A stretch of 64,000 bases of DNA, taken from positions 3,118,424-3,182,423 of the forward strand of contig NW_019091362.1 in assembly GCF_001949145.1 (NCBI RefSeq), read 5' to 3'. The position numbers and the translations under genes were made by a program. How positions within the stretch are numbered: the stretch's first letter is position 1; the number at the start of each line of letters is the position of its first letter. The stretch is from Acanthaster planci (lineage: Eukaryota > Echinodermata > Asteroidea > Valvatida > Acanthasteridae). The notes below the pieces were generated by a model that saw only the letters and a list, made by a program, of their open reading frames with translations, ran no database searches and was not told where the DNA came from. Of this stretch, positions 38,745 through 49,690 are shown in pieces.

Positions 38745-41700
38745 GCTCAAATCTGACAGGAATGTCCCACATGACATGCACATGTGTGCAGAATTTTCAA
38801 CGTTTTTCTATATGTGGTTTAACTCACAGACACATGCTCAAGCATGAATGGGTGTACAGTACATTGGTAATGATTTGGACACAGCATGGTGCCCTGTACC
38901 CTGTGCATGCACAGTTGCGCATGCTAGACTGAAAATGTTCTGTGTGTTTGAAAAGGCTTCACCTAGACATTCCAGATGATGCACAGGTACATATGCAACA
39001 CTTGTCATCCTGTTGATAAACATAAGCTGGGATGCTGCTGTTTCATTTTGTGGGCGAGATAAGATTTTAGGAGATCCCCAGAAATGACACAATGGCACAA
39101 GGCTGGTTGATCCCCTGTGGAATTTTAAACAGAGGAGGGATTTTTGCTCAAGAAGTGTTTTAGAAGTGACACAATCAATTCAGAAAGTCCAAGGTATCAT
39201 TCAGCATGTTCAGAGGAGAAGAAGAAAAGGGTTTTGTGAAAGAGAGAAGGCATTGAACAGTGTGGCCAGAAAGATGAAGTCTGCATACCGTAACTGACCA
39301 GTATAAAGGTAGCAGAACAGAGAGCAAAGATTTTCTCTGCTGTGGTTCAAGCTTGTCTGCTTAATCCTGTTAAATACCCGAATGCCCTAACTCCATAGAG
39401 CCAAGGCAGCCCTTTTGTTCACAGTGGGAAATTTTATGACGTCCCAGTACCGAGTTGTGAGCGAGAAAAAATTACACAACGTTTTTTCCCCTCTCTATAT
39501 TTATACTTTGCTGTTCATGGCATAAAATATTAGCTTGGAATCATTGTCTGACGACCTTTAAGACAAGCTTTCTGCTTTTGTTGGTTAGGTTGGTTAGGTA
39601 GACCATGGATAGAGGTTCATATTCTCCAACCCCCTAGGATGTATGTAAACATTATATTGAAATTGAAGGATTGAGGACTATTAGGGTTATACACATGAAA
39701 TTTTCAAATTTTATACACAGCCATTAGTTCTCAAAGCCTTTTCCCTTTGAGGAGAGTGTCTTGTGCTCATTAAGTGTATGACTCGGATTAGTATCAGTAA
39801 ATTAGTGGGGAGTAGTCTCAAGCAAGACTTAAAAGGAAGACCTGAGTAGAGTAGATATACATGTGAAACAACAAAGTATGTTTAGAAAGAACGCCCTCAA
39901 GGGCAGAGGAGAGACAGGCTTGCAGGAAGTTTTTTTTAATTGGGCTTGTGCATTTGCCCGGCTGCCTGGCCCATCCTGGGAGATTGTACAATCCAAACAG
40001 TGTGCAGACAGGATGGGTTCCCCCCCAAAAGGAACTTGTGGCTGTATGCAAACACCATCTTTGGTGCTCACACAGGATGGAATAGAGGTTTTCCCATCCT
40101 TTTACAGTGCAGCAATTAATACCATTCTGCAAAATGGCAAATGTTAATTTGCTGCCGAAGATCATGACCCACTGTCTGCTTATAATTGGCAAAGCAGCCA
40201 AACTCATATGCCTGCCAACTTTGTGGCACGGTATGGGCCACTGACGGTTCTTTTTAAGCAGTAATACTCCTTTTTAATTTAAAGGGGGGAAAAACACCCT
40301 GAGAAGTGACATGGTAGGCAGTGAACCGTGGATAAGATCAGTAGACTCCAGGCTAAGAGGCTCTTGGGCAAATACGGCACTTGATTTTGTACATATAACT
40401 GCAGCATCCGTGGAGACTATGAGCCAATTTACAAATGTACAGGTACAGTGTACAATGTACGCCAACAGGAATGACCTCCCCCCATCTTGTTTTATGATAA
40501 ATATTTAGATTTTACAATGAATTTATTGATGCATGCCTTTAAACTGCCCCTCTCTTCAAAGCGCTGGGCAGTTACCCTCTGCAAGTGATTTGGGCTGGAT
40601 GACCTCAATCTATATGGAGGTCACAAGTCCAGTAAATGGACACATAAATCCTACCCTGGGCACCCATCCATGCTCAGGGGATTAGGAAGTTGTGAAAGAC
40701 AAGACACACTCTACTGAAACCCATACACCTGTGGGCCACATGGACCATTCTTGGAGAATGGGAATCACCAAGGTTGGACAACCTGGTGCTCAGGAACTAT
40801 GTAGGCCAGTGATGGTAGCAGAGACTGTGAAGATCACTCTATGGCTGTCAATATGTACTTTCCCTTTGGCTAGATATATACCGGTACATGTATGTATTTG
40901 TTGAGTCTGTGCTGGCAGTTTCATTGGCTTTACAAAAATCAACTGGTAATAACGTCCAATTAACTTGAGTATGGGTTGTTTGAAGCTTGTTGTAAAAAAG
41001 AGATTCAACAAAGCATCCCCTCAACAACCCCCCCCAAATGCTGCAATATAACAGATTAGCAAAACATACTTCCGAGGTAATTCATCAGAAAATTTACCCA
41101 GTTAAAAAATTTTTTAAGTTACTGCCCTATGATGCACAGTCCTTCTGAAGCGTATCCCCCGCACACCTCTTGGAAGAAGGGCTCCGAGTCAAGCGCTTAC
41201 GTACATGTGAGGCTTAATAGTTGTGCCATTAAGTCTGCCATGAACAATGTTCGTCCACTGCATTTGTTCTATGAGTCATCATCCGAGTCTACCTCTCTCA
41301 CCCCCTCGTGCTCCTCTGTCTGTGATCCCAGGGTGTTAGTCACGAGAAGACTCGCGTCCTGGTCATCATTCGTCATTAGTGCAGGCATTCGTGCTGCGCT
41401 TGTGAGCATGAATTTTGCCTCCGGCCTCTCAAACAGGATGAGATGGTTTTTCCTATCGTTAAATGGAATAAATTACCGGTCCTCGCCATTAGTGTCATCA
41501 GCCAGTGATTAGACTGTCCCAACTTACACACATGTAAATTAAGGATGCTATAGAAAAACAAAGATGGGTAGATTTCAAAAGTTTACATCCAGTTCCCATA
41601 CATCTGCCCATCCATCAAAATTATGAATATCACAAGTTCCTGATTAAAAACTCTTGCCATAAATCTGATAAACTCCTGTACCCAAGCTTGGTGAAGTTTG

Positions 41701-42707
41701 ACAGTGATTAGTGGTACAAAATAACATATTTTCAGAGAGGTTCTTTTAATGCCTATGGGATACAGCCAACCCCCCCTCCCCCATTGATGGAGTTCATTAA
41801 CCTCAAGTCTGCTAGCAGTGGTCAGTTGTATGCAAGTGCATGTGCTGTTCGATTTGCCAGTGCAGAATTAGTCAAAGTACGAGTACATATAAGTGGCAGA
41901 GTAGCCTGTCAGAGCCGGATTTATCCAGTATGACAGATACACTGTTGTAGTTTGTTGCATGTTGTTGCAACGAGCCAGGTTTCTCGTTTCAACGGTGCTG
42001 CATTCTGTTGCATTTAGCAGGTGGGGTAGAGAAAAACCTAATGGGGAAGAATTAATGTTTTGTCTGCTTTACCGAAATGGTAAAGTTGAATTGAAGTATT
42101 TGATATTTGCTGACTCTTCTCTTGGCTTGCCTACACCGTATGTATCAGCACAAAGCTTATAATGGAAATGATAATGATTAGGTTATTGCGTTTATTGTAA
42201 TCTGTTCATCTGTCACTTGCCTATTTCTCAGAGCCTTACCAGCTACGTTTTATGAGGAAACGATAGTAAGATGATACATGTACACTGTACTACCCATGTG
42301 TCTTTTAAATGAAAGTTTCATATCCCATTAATGAAGGTGTGTGAAAAAACCTACAAAGGTTTCAATTTTCACGTCTCTAATTACCGGTGGGCAATTTAAT
42401 TAGATAACTAGGTAATTTAATGTTTTTCACATTGTCATGGAGTAGTGCCATTGACAAACACAGTATTCATGTACAAAAAGCATGCAGTTTGGGTAGCATT
42501 TTTACTTTGTTGGCACTATTCATATGTCTGGCCAAAATATAAATAGTTTTGATGAAGTGAAAATAAATTAATTCAAGTTTGAAACTTCTCAAGAATAAAA
42601 CATTTAACAGAAAAGATGATTTCAAGAGAATGGTAATTCAAGAAAACAGAACAAAGATAAAAGCAAACAAGAATGAAAAGATTATTTTGTGTTTTGTCTT
42701 TGTGCAG

Positions 42708-42824
42708 TGAGATGTTTGGTGGCTATTCAGTTTGCTTGTAAAGATGGTTTCCAGTGTATCCCGTCCTCCTGGCAATGCGACGGAGACCCTGACTGCAGAG
42801 ACTTCAGCGATGAGGAGCGCTGCG
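42708..42824 (+). CDS. LRP1: LRP1-like exon 2: LDLa module 1
   Basis: A phase 1-1 exon of 117 bp encodes one complete LDLa module with six cysteines, from CLVAIQFAC to DFSDEERC. The calcium-cage pattern W-Q-C-D-G-D-P-D-C-x-D-x-S-D-E is intact. Splice sites: TGTGCAG before and GTAAGA after. Acidic residues near the end of such modules bind lysines on ligands. Confidence 0.93.
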
Positions 42825-44287
42825 GTAAGATGCCACGATCCATCTTATGTTTGCTCTGACTCATACAAGTCGGGAGTCTGGGGGACATTAAGGGAAATGC
42901 AGGACTTTTCGCATCGACGGGGGGGGGGGAAAGGAATGGTACAAGGAGCAGAATTTGTCCCGGGGATAAAATTTTACTCGTGAAGTCAGCCATATTCTGT
43001 GTAGTAAAAAGATATGTCAGTCATTGAATTTTTAATCAGTCACGTACACATACGTGTATATAGTGGCCAGGTGTTGATGGTTTGAGGTTTTTTTGTTCTG
43101 TGTCAGTGCAATGTCGTTAGAAAAGGTCTATTCACCTGTTCTGAGTGAATTGGAACATGATACCCGGATGAAATTTGGTTTCAGTTCCAGTGGTTGCAAC
43201 AGTCTCCAGTAGAAAGTGGACAATATTAAAATTGAAAACTGCTGACCCCTTGGGCAAGGGAAGATTTAAGAATTTTTCTCTTACTTTGTCGTAAGAAGAA
43301 ACTGAAACTATGAAATATTTTCAGCAGGCTATGCACATACATTTGCTTTCCAGGAAATAGGAAATTGGAATCCTTGCTGTTGATTAGCTGATCCTGGGGA
43401 AAATGTAATACCTCTGATTATCGTTGAGTATTCCTCTCTGATCTCTGATCTTGAGCCTACACATATAACATCCATGCACATATGAGTGAGCCCACCCAGC
43501 CCTAATCATGCACAGTTTGTTCAAAGGGGGTTTATTTTTAACAGTATTGGCTTAATGATCAAAAAGTCTTGCAGCTGGTGACAGATTTCAGTTTCATCAC
43601 AGTTAAAATTACCACAGCTTTGTAATTTAGCTGGCTAATGTACGCGTACCGGTAGTGAATAAGTGCACCTGTACAACACTTCATATTTTGGGACCAGTTG
43701 CTTATCTAAAGCCTTGGGTCCAGTGGGGCTGAATGAAATTTTTTTCTGACCACAACCGTCCGATTCTTTCATCTACCCAAGAATTCTCCTCCTTTCCTAA
43801 AAGTCTGGTGCTTTCAATTCCTTTTAAAAAAAGGGCAACATACAGTGTATGGGGGGGGAGGGAGAGACAAATGGGAGGGGGAACTTTGCCCCCCCCCTGC
43901 TGGATACTCTAGAGCATTATGTGACTTTATACAACTGAATTAAACTTGTTAAAATACTGAACATGCAATTATTAAAACCCCAACCTCATCGAACGCTACA
44001 AAATATTACTAGGACTTAGTAGCAAAATGTAGCATACAGTGCTGTGGCACTATGAATACATGACCTTTATTGTTCTCTGTACGAGTAACAATTGAAGTGC
44101 CCTAGCCAGAAGTAGTAATTCATAGCACTTGGTCCTTAGTATTTTCTTCTACTGAGTCCTGCACCCCAGATAATATGCCAGGGGGTAAGCGTAAAAAAAA
44201 ATTCTTAACACAGTATACTGCATGCTTTTTTTTTTTCGAGTACCAAACAATTGTAACTAATACATGGGTTGGTGCCTTCCTGATCAG

Positions 44288-44413
44288 GTGAGATAACTTG
44301 TCCAGACCACATGTTCCGATGCCCCAACAGCACTGTGTGCATCCCCATGGGATGGGTGTGCGACGGCGACAATGATTGCGGGGACTTTGAGGACGAGAAT
44401 GTGAACAGAGCAG
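44288..44413 (+). CDS. LRP1: LRP1-like exon 3: LDLa module 2
   Basis: A phase 1-1 exon of 126 bp. Cysteines 1-5 run from [10 protein letters not shown] to CDGDNDC. The S-D-E end is E-D-E. The sixth cysteine is not in this exon; it is supplied as the first cysteine of exon 4 (LHC), so the module spans the splice junction. The acceptor GATCAG is modest; the donor GTGAGG is good. Confidence 0.9.
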
Positions 44414-45212
44414 GTGAGGAGGTCCGCCGGTAGTTGCCATTGTGCTAGCCATGTCAAACTTGACTGGCTTGAGCAGAGAGCAATGCACGGGTCTGTTGGA
44501 AGTTGTCGCAGCTATTGGCCAGTTGGTGTTACATTACATTGTTACATTCAGCCATAGCCTTCACTTCAGTCTGACATGCTGCTATTGACCGTTTTGACAT
44601 GACCATGTGACCTAAGCATGCACCACACTGATGCTGAACCAGGCTTAAAGACTGTGGATGTACCTTCAAGTGTGCCCTTTCCCAAATTTGTCATTTTGAG
44701 GAGGCCAACAGTCATTCACACATTTGCCAGGATTAGCATAGATCTCTCTTGTCGGATGCCATCTTCATAGGATAATTACAACGGCATGGTCAGTGTCATT
44801 AGGTCTGTGTGCAAGTAGTACGGAAATGCTTGATACATACATGTACATGCATATTGATCTAAATTTCTTTGAAATATGGCACAGCTGATGCATGTCAGAA
44901 AAATTTGAGGTCCAAAACGTCAATGCGGGTAGCAGTCTACAGGAAGTGACCTCATTTGAGAGAGACCAATTGCTTTAAAAAAATTGATTCCTGATGTGGA
45001 ATGTTATGCTATTTAAATTGACAGAAATTTGCAACCTTCCAAGCATGCTGACCCTTTCCTGGGCATTGAATTTTTGTATTATTGAGGATTATGCCCTGTA
45101 AGATGTAAAACTGGTCGGAATTCAACTTTCCCTTATTCAATATACATGAAAAATACACCAACGAGTTATATGACTTTGGAGAGAGCTCATTCCTTTTGTC
45201 CAATTTCGGCAG

Positions 45213-45365
45213 GCTTACATTGCTCATCGACACCTTCACCGTTCAAGTGCCCTCCAAACCAGTTCCGGTGCCTGGGGACGACCACCTGCATTCGACCAAG
45301 CCAGGTCTGCAACAGGGTCCCGGACTGTCCCGGAGGTAGCGATGAAGGGGCGTTTTGTCTGCCAG
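45213..45365 (+). CDS. LRP1: LRP1-like exon 4: LDLa module 3
   Basis: A phase 1-1 exon of 153 bp. After the last cysteine of module 2 it encodes a third module from FKCPPNQFRC to SDEGAFC. It resembles the second N-terminal module of vertebrate LRP1 (CLGT-x-x-C and SDEG-x-x-C). Two usual calcium-cage positions differ: CNRVPDC instead of CDG-x-x-DC, and CPGGSDE without the middle Asp. The module may be weakly calcium-dependent. Confidence 0.92.
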
Positions 45366-45611
45366 GTATCACCTACTTACACCTTCCTGTCTAACAACCA
45401 GTGATTTTAACACTGTTGACCACCTCTCAACAATGTCAATTTGGGCTCCCGATCAGTCATTTGCTATCCAAGCATCACTGTGCTGGTTATCAAGAGGACA
45501 AGAGTTTTCAAATGCAGTACACACTTCATGGAATATCTTCATTTTAGTTACTGAACAATTTGCTCCATAATGCTGGTTTCTTTTCTTTTTTGGACACCCT
45601 GTGAAGTGCCT

Positions 45612-45665
45612 TGAATGCTGTCAAGTACATGTACCATGTGAATGCTGTCAAGTACATGTACCATG
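45612..45665. repeat. 27-bp tandem duplication
   Basis: Two adjacent copies of TGAATGCTGTCAAGTACATG plus TACCATG in intron 4. Identity implies a recent slip or duplication. Confidence 0.9.
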
Positions 45666-46039
45666 TGTGGTTAAAATAGAATTGTGTCATTCACGTCACT
45701 CCAGTGCCGTCTCACATGTCACATAGTGCTGCATGGAATGCTCATGTTGCAGATCAAATGTTGAGTTATGCCCTGTGACAAATTGTTTTTTTTCTGTGGA
45801 AAGCACTTGAGAGAGCTACCAGTATATGGTGTGTGCTGTTGGACTTCCAATTAATGAAGCCGAATAATGTCAAGCATAGTTCACTGAATCTAACAACTTG
45901 TCAAGTAATCCTTTAGTACTCTCTCTCTGCATTATTTTTTAACAACTTTATCAAAAATACTTTGGTGGGTTTTTTTTGGTTAGGCATCACCCGGATTACC
46001 TCTAGATGAATAACTATCTCTGTCTGATTCTGTCCACAG

Positions 46040-46153
46040 TAAATCAGAACAAATGCGCCCTGCACAGCTGTGAGCTATGCGTTGACACGGTTTACGGAGC
46101 TATGTGCTACTGTCGGGACGGCTACCAGATCAAGAAAGGAGTAATATGCGAAA
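46040..46153 (+). CDS. LRP1: LRP1-like exon 5: EGF module 1
   Basis: A phase 1-1 exon of 114 bp with six cysteines in the EGF pattern, from NKCALHSC to GVICE. It corresponds to the first EGF module of LRP1, placed between the LDLa modules and the calcium-binding EGF. Splice sites: TCCACAG and GTGAGC. Confidence 0.92.
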
Positions 46154-46279
46154 GTGAGCTACCTTGGCCAGATGTTTTTTTGGGGGGGGGGTTCTTCTGC
46201 CGATTCGCATTTTACCATTAAGCCAGTTTTACTGTAATTGTCAGCATTGTAACTTGTAGTTTCTGTTTGCCTATTTCAG

Positions 46280-46414
46280 ACGTTAACGAGTGCAGTGACT
46301 ACAGTCTAAACCTCTGTGATCAGATTTGTATCGACTCAGACGGGAGCTACAACTGCTCGTGTGATCATGGGTACCAGCTTCAAAAGGACGGCAGAAGTTG
46401 CGCACCAGCCAATC
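46280..46414 (+). CDS. LRP1: LRP1-like exon 6: calcium-binding EGF module
   Basis: A phase 1-1 exon of 135 bp encoding NVNECSDYSLNLC through GYQLQKDGRSC. The N-V-N-E-C start is an N-for-D form of the calcium-binding EGF signature. D-S-D-G-S-Y-N-C fits the hydroxylation and second ligand region, and NCS is a possible glycosylation site. It is the second of the EGF pair before the propeller. Confidence 0.93.
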
Positions 46415-46899
46415 GTAAGGATCGGTACTCTTTGTTTTGCATAATTCATAGTGAGCTAGTTTGGTATGTCAACAGCACGTGATTTGGTCATGTGATTTGG
46501 TCTCATGAGATTGGGGGTGGTATCCTGACTCTTATACGCCGAACTTGTTTGAACTGACATAACATCAAGTGCTTTAGTCTCACTTGACCCTGCCTCTTTG
46601 AAATAATGCAGTGGCTCATTAGCAATCCTTCCTTTTCAGTATGATTGTTCATCTATACAAAGGCTTTAGGATGAAAGAGAACGGGGTCAAACAGACTTGC
46701 GGTTTAACGGACCGTGACTTGACTTTACTGCAGGGAAAAAGAAGCAAAGTGACCACAGCACTGGCTCGGGCATTGTTTGCCGTTTCCATATCTGAAAAAT
46801 GGCACAGTAATGCCACTGACGTATTTCAGTTTGAAAATGGACCATCATGGACTTGTTAATTACCAGTTCTCTCTGGCTTGGACTCTTTTTTCTTAGCAG

Positions 46900-47036
46900 A
46901 GGAGCCCGGTCAACTCTTTGTGGCAAACATGGGGCAGATTCTGAAGCTGAATTTGAAGGGTGTAGATGTGGAGGGCGTATCTCATGTTGATGCCCTTGGT
47001 GCCATGGCACTGGATTTCGATATCCGTAAGAAAAAG
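46900..47036 (+). CDS. LRP1: LRP1-like exon 7: propeller 1, first blade
   Basis: A 137-bp exon entering in phase 1 and leaving in phase 0. It reads QEPGQLFVANMGQILKLNL and then ALGAMALDFDIRKKK. This is the opening blade of the first YWTD beta-propeller, with the alternating pattern x-L-x-x-A-x-x-x-x-I and the M-A-L-D-F strand. The acceptor is TTAGCAG; an alternative AG lies three bases upstream. The donor GTCAGT is less usual but phase-consistent. Confidence 0.85.
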
Positions 47037-47074
47037 GTCAGTGTTTTGGAGAACCCCCTCCTCTTAAAAAAAAT

Positions 47075-47545
47075 TACTGAGGCTGTGCCAAATATCCAAG
47101 TAACCGAATATTCGATCGATTGTTGAATATTTGAATATTATTTTCCAAATTTGAATATTCAAATGCACAATTCATGAAAAGTAAGGGAAAATTTTCTTTT
47201 GTTTTAAATAAGAAACATTGCACTTAGGAGGCTTGTTTCAAGCTGATTCAAATGAAAAGCATCAGAAATCTTACAACAATTTTAAAACTAAACAGTTTAA
47301 AGGAATAGAAATTTTTGACAGGGCTATATTCTTGTTGATCTCTTAAATCTTGCTAAATCATGGCTGGAGATACTCCTAGATGTGAGAAGCTATCATATTG
47401 ATCATAATGCACAAATGTGTGTGTTATTGCCGCTTATTTTGTATATGGTTTGTTCATCAACAGTCTGCCAAGTGGGTATGACCGAATATTGGGATATTCG
47501 ATCAAATTGAAGGTCAAATATTTGAATAGTGAATTATTCGAATTG
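47075..47545. repeat. GAATATTCGA-rich repeat in intron 7
   Basis: Both ends carry ACCGAATATT and ATATTCGATC blocks followed by AATATTTGAATA runs, about 0.4 kb apart. It is AT-rich and non-coding, and is probably a degraded DNA transposon with such motifs near its ends. Confidence 0.45.
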
Positions 47546-47915
47546 ACTCAGCGCTAAAAATTTGTTGTTGTTTTTTAAGGAAATTATGGCCATTTGAAAG
47601 ACTGTTGCAGAATCAAGAAGATTAGATCAAATAAAGATACACTTTAAAACACTTTAAAAAAATAACCAGGAAAAAAAAAGACACCACCCCTGAGAGTTTG
47701 TTTGCTTTGTGTGTTAAGGGATGACTTTTCCCCATCTCACACAAAAATATCTAGAAGAGTTTCACTACCCAAAGATTTGGTATTGGAAACAACTTAAATG
47801 CTTTATTATGTAACATCTGCAAGAGTTTTACAGTGATGTAACATCTGACAATTCAGAATTCATGCTGTGCTCAGTCTTTCCTTTTGGCTTGATGTCTCAA
47901 TTCTCAATTGCATAG

Positions 47916-48018
47916 GTCTGCTGGATAAACTTTGCAGCAGCAAACAACCATTTGATATGTGGGAACCCGACTACATTGGGCGACCTTGTTACAGTGGATG
48001 TTGTCTTCAGTGTCAGTC
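47916..48018 (+). CDS. LRP1: LRP1-like exon 8: propeller 1, blade 1/2
   Basis: A 103-bp exon, phase 0 in and phase 1 out, reading VCWINFAAANNHLICGNP and then DLVTVDVVFSVS. It matches the C-W-V ... K-C stretch of the LRP1 first propeller, including the two cysteines. Acceptor TTGCATAG, donor GTAAGT. The short exon is easy to miss, but the frame requires it between exons 7 and 9. Confidence 0.88.
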
Positions 48019-48877
48019 GTAAGTAATTTGGAACACGGCAGCCCAGTTACACCAGTAGCCCTTGATTCTCCTTTGGGTAGGCAGGGGTTGAAAGGTCAAA
48101 GTGTCAAAAGATTAGCTGGTACGTTTTGGCATTGGCACCTGCCTCTTTGATTTCATATTTCCTCCCTTTGGTCCCATAAAGTGAGCATTGCAGGACTACC
48201 ATTCCATGTTTTCTTTCGGCCTATTGAGATTTACTAGTTTAACGCTATGCCGGGATATCTTTCCTTACTTTCTAGTAGGAAAAATGGGCTGATTTCCAGT
48301 TTCTTTTGAGATTACCTTTTAACATGTAATTTCTATCAAATGTTAAAAATCTTTGAGTGCATTTTGTGGTTGATTGTGTTTTCTGGGGGGCTGTTCATGA
48401 TTAAATTTCTTGAAGAAACAAAACATTGTGTCATTGGAATTTTTTTGCATGCTGATGGGCATGAAACAGTGCTTTGTATTTTGTATTTCCAGCTATTGGT
48501 TTAATCTATATCAATCAATAAACCCAAATTTTGTGGGGTCTCCATTTTTAAGAGCTTCCCCTGCAGACAATGGTGTGATATTTCAGGATTTTTCATTCAA
48601 GAAATGTGGAATTTTGCCAGGTTCAATCATTCAGGTTTTCGTACTTTCTAGCACTTTCTACGCAAAACCAATTGAAATATGTACCTATTTATAGCCATTT
48701 ATGAAAGAACTCATACATCTTTGTTAGTTATTAAATGCCTTAGAAAGTATTTTATCACTGTCATTGTCAGTGTCCTTGACTTTGTCTTTGTCCCCAAAAC
48801 CCTCCACCAGTTGGGCTCAACTCTGATGGTTTACTAAGCTTGTGTTTTTTTTCTCTCTCTCTGCTTTCTTCAACCAG

Positions 48878-49040
48878 ACATCCAACAGTTTGCCATCGAC
48901 TGGGTGACCAGCAACTTCTACTTTGTGGATGATGTGGCCGACCAGGTCCTGGTCAGCAACAGCGATGCCAATAAATTCATCCCAGTCATCGAGACGGGCT
49001 TAGATCAGCCCCTGGGAATAGCGCTGGATCCAAACAGAGG
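48878..49040 (+). CDS. LRP1: LRP1-like exon 9: propeller 1
   Basis: A 163-bp exon (phase 1 in, phase 2 out) encoding IQQFAIDWVTSNFYFVDDV and ending LGIALDPNRG. AIDW-x-x-x-N-F-Y-F-V-D-D is a YWTD-type blade nearly identical in pattern to vertebrate LRP1. Splice sites: CAACCAG and GTATTG; the latter is weak but phase-consistent. Confidence 0.92.
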
Positions 49041-49124
49041 GTATTGCATTTGTTGTCAAAGTTAACTTATCCATACCTGTAAAAACAATTCTCAAACACA
49101 TTTACAGCCGATACTGTCAATATG

Positions 49125-49299
49125 CAGTCGAACCTCTTTCATAAGAGCACTGTCAATACAAGATTCTGCTTATAACGAGGTAATTTTTAGGTCCCAATCC
49201 TTTGTTTTTAATTGTTTTCATTCCTGATAACACAAAGCACCTGTTATAACGAGATAATTTGCAAAGTCCGAAGGACCTCTTATTAATGAGGCTGGACTG
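49125..49299. mobile_element. Tigger/pogo-like MITE
   Basis: The left end CAGTCGAACCTCTTTCATAAG is imperfectly inverted at the right end (GTCCAGCCTCATTAATAAG on the other strand). The interior has two TTATAACGAG blocks. Ends of the form CAGTnGAACCTC with TTATAACGAG are typical of Tigger-like elements of the Tc1/mariner group. It is 175 bp long and non-coding. Confidence 0.65.
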
Positions 49300-49330
49300 T
49301 ACAGAGCACTGTTACATCAAATTATGCTAT

Positions 49331-49690
49331 TAACCATATGCTACCAGATTTAATTTGAAGTTGCATGACGAATTCCCGGGGCATTTTCAAGATTTCCCGC
49401 GTTCACAATTCTTCAAAAATTCATAACTTCATTTACTGGATGTTTACACTGGATGTTTGACTGTGTGGTGGCTAGTTTAATCTGACTGGAGCGCTTTTGT
49501 CCCCGATGGTAATCCGCTCACGCGGAATGCCACAAACAGTGGTGTAATCATTCAAAACAATGATGAATTGTCTTCGCTATTGACAACTGAAAAAAATGTT
49601 GGCAATTCCCAGCAGCCCTCTCTTTTGTTCCCAGTACTGTCTTTTGTTACAAGGCCCCACTTGTTTGTCCGATTTAGGGCACCCCAACAT
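49331..49690. repeat. Dispersed repeat, family D copy 1
   Basis: Aligns with 63421-63956: ATTTTCAAGATTTCCC, ACAATTCTTCAAA, GGATGTTTACAC, TAATCTGAC, CTTTTGTCCCC, GGAATGCCACAAACAGTGGT, CAATTCCCAGCAGCCC, TCTTTTGTTCC and GTCCGATTTAGGGCACCCC. This copy lacks about 190 bp present in the other. No coding frame is conserved between copies. Confidence 0.85.

Larger units (their letters stand above)
16794..42707 (+). other. LRP1-like intron 1 (25.9 kb), no gene recognised
   Basis: The intron is bounded by GTAAGA at 16794 and TGTGCAG at 42707. All longer ORFs on either strand (up to 145 codons) lack domains, codon pattern and splice context. The intron is dense in palindromic TACATGTA and TACCGGTA/TACCAGTA motifs and holds the repeats listed separately. 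Long first introns of this kind often carry enhancers. Denser, complex sequence at 37440-37880 and 41120-41510 could be such, but this is not testable here. Confidence 0.7.

Noticed and set aside
41129-41512. + strand 127-codon Ser-rich ORF
   Set aside because: Composition-driven, no domain, no splice partner. Kept only as a possible regulatory island.
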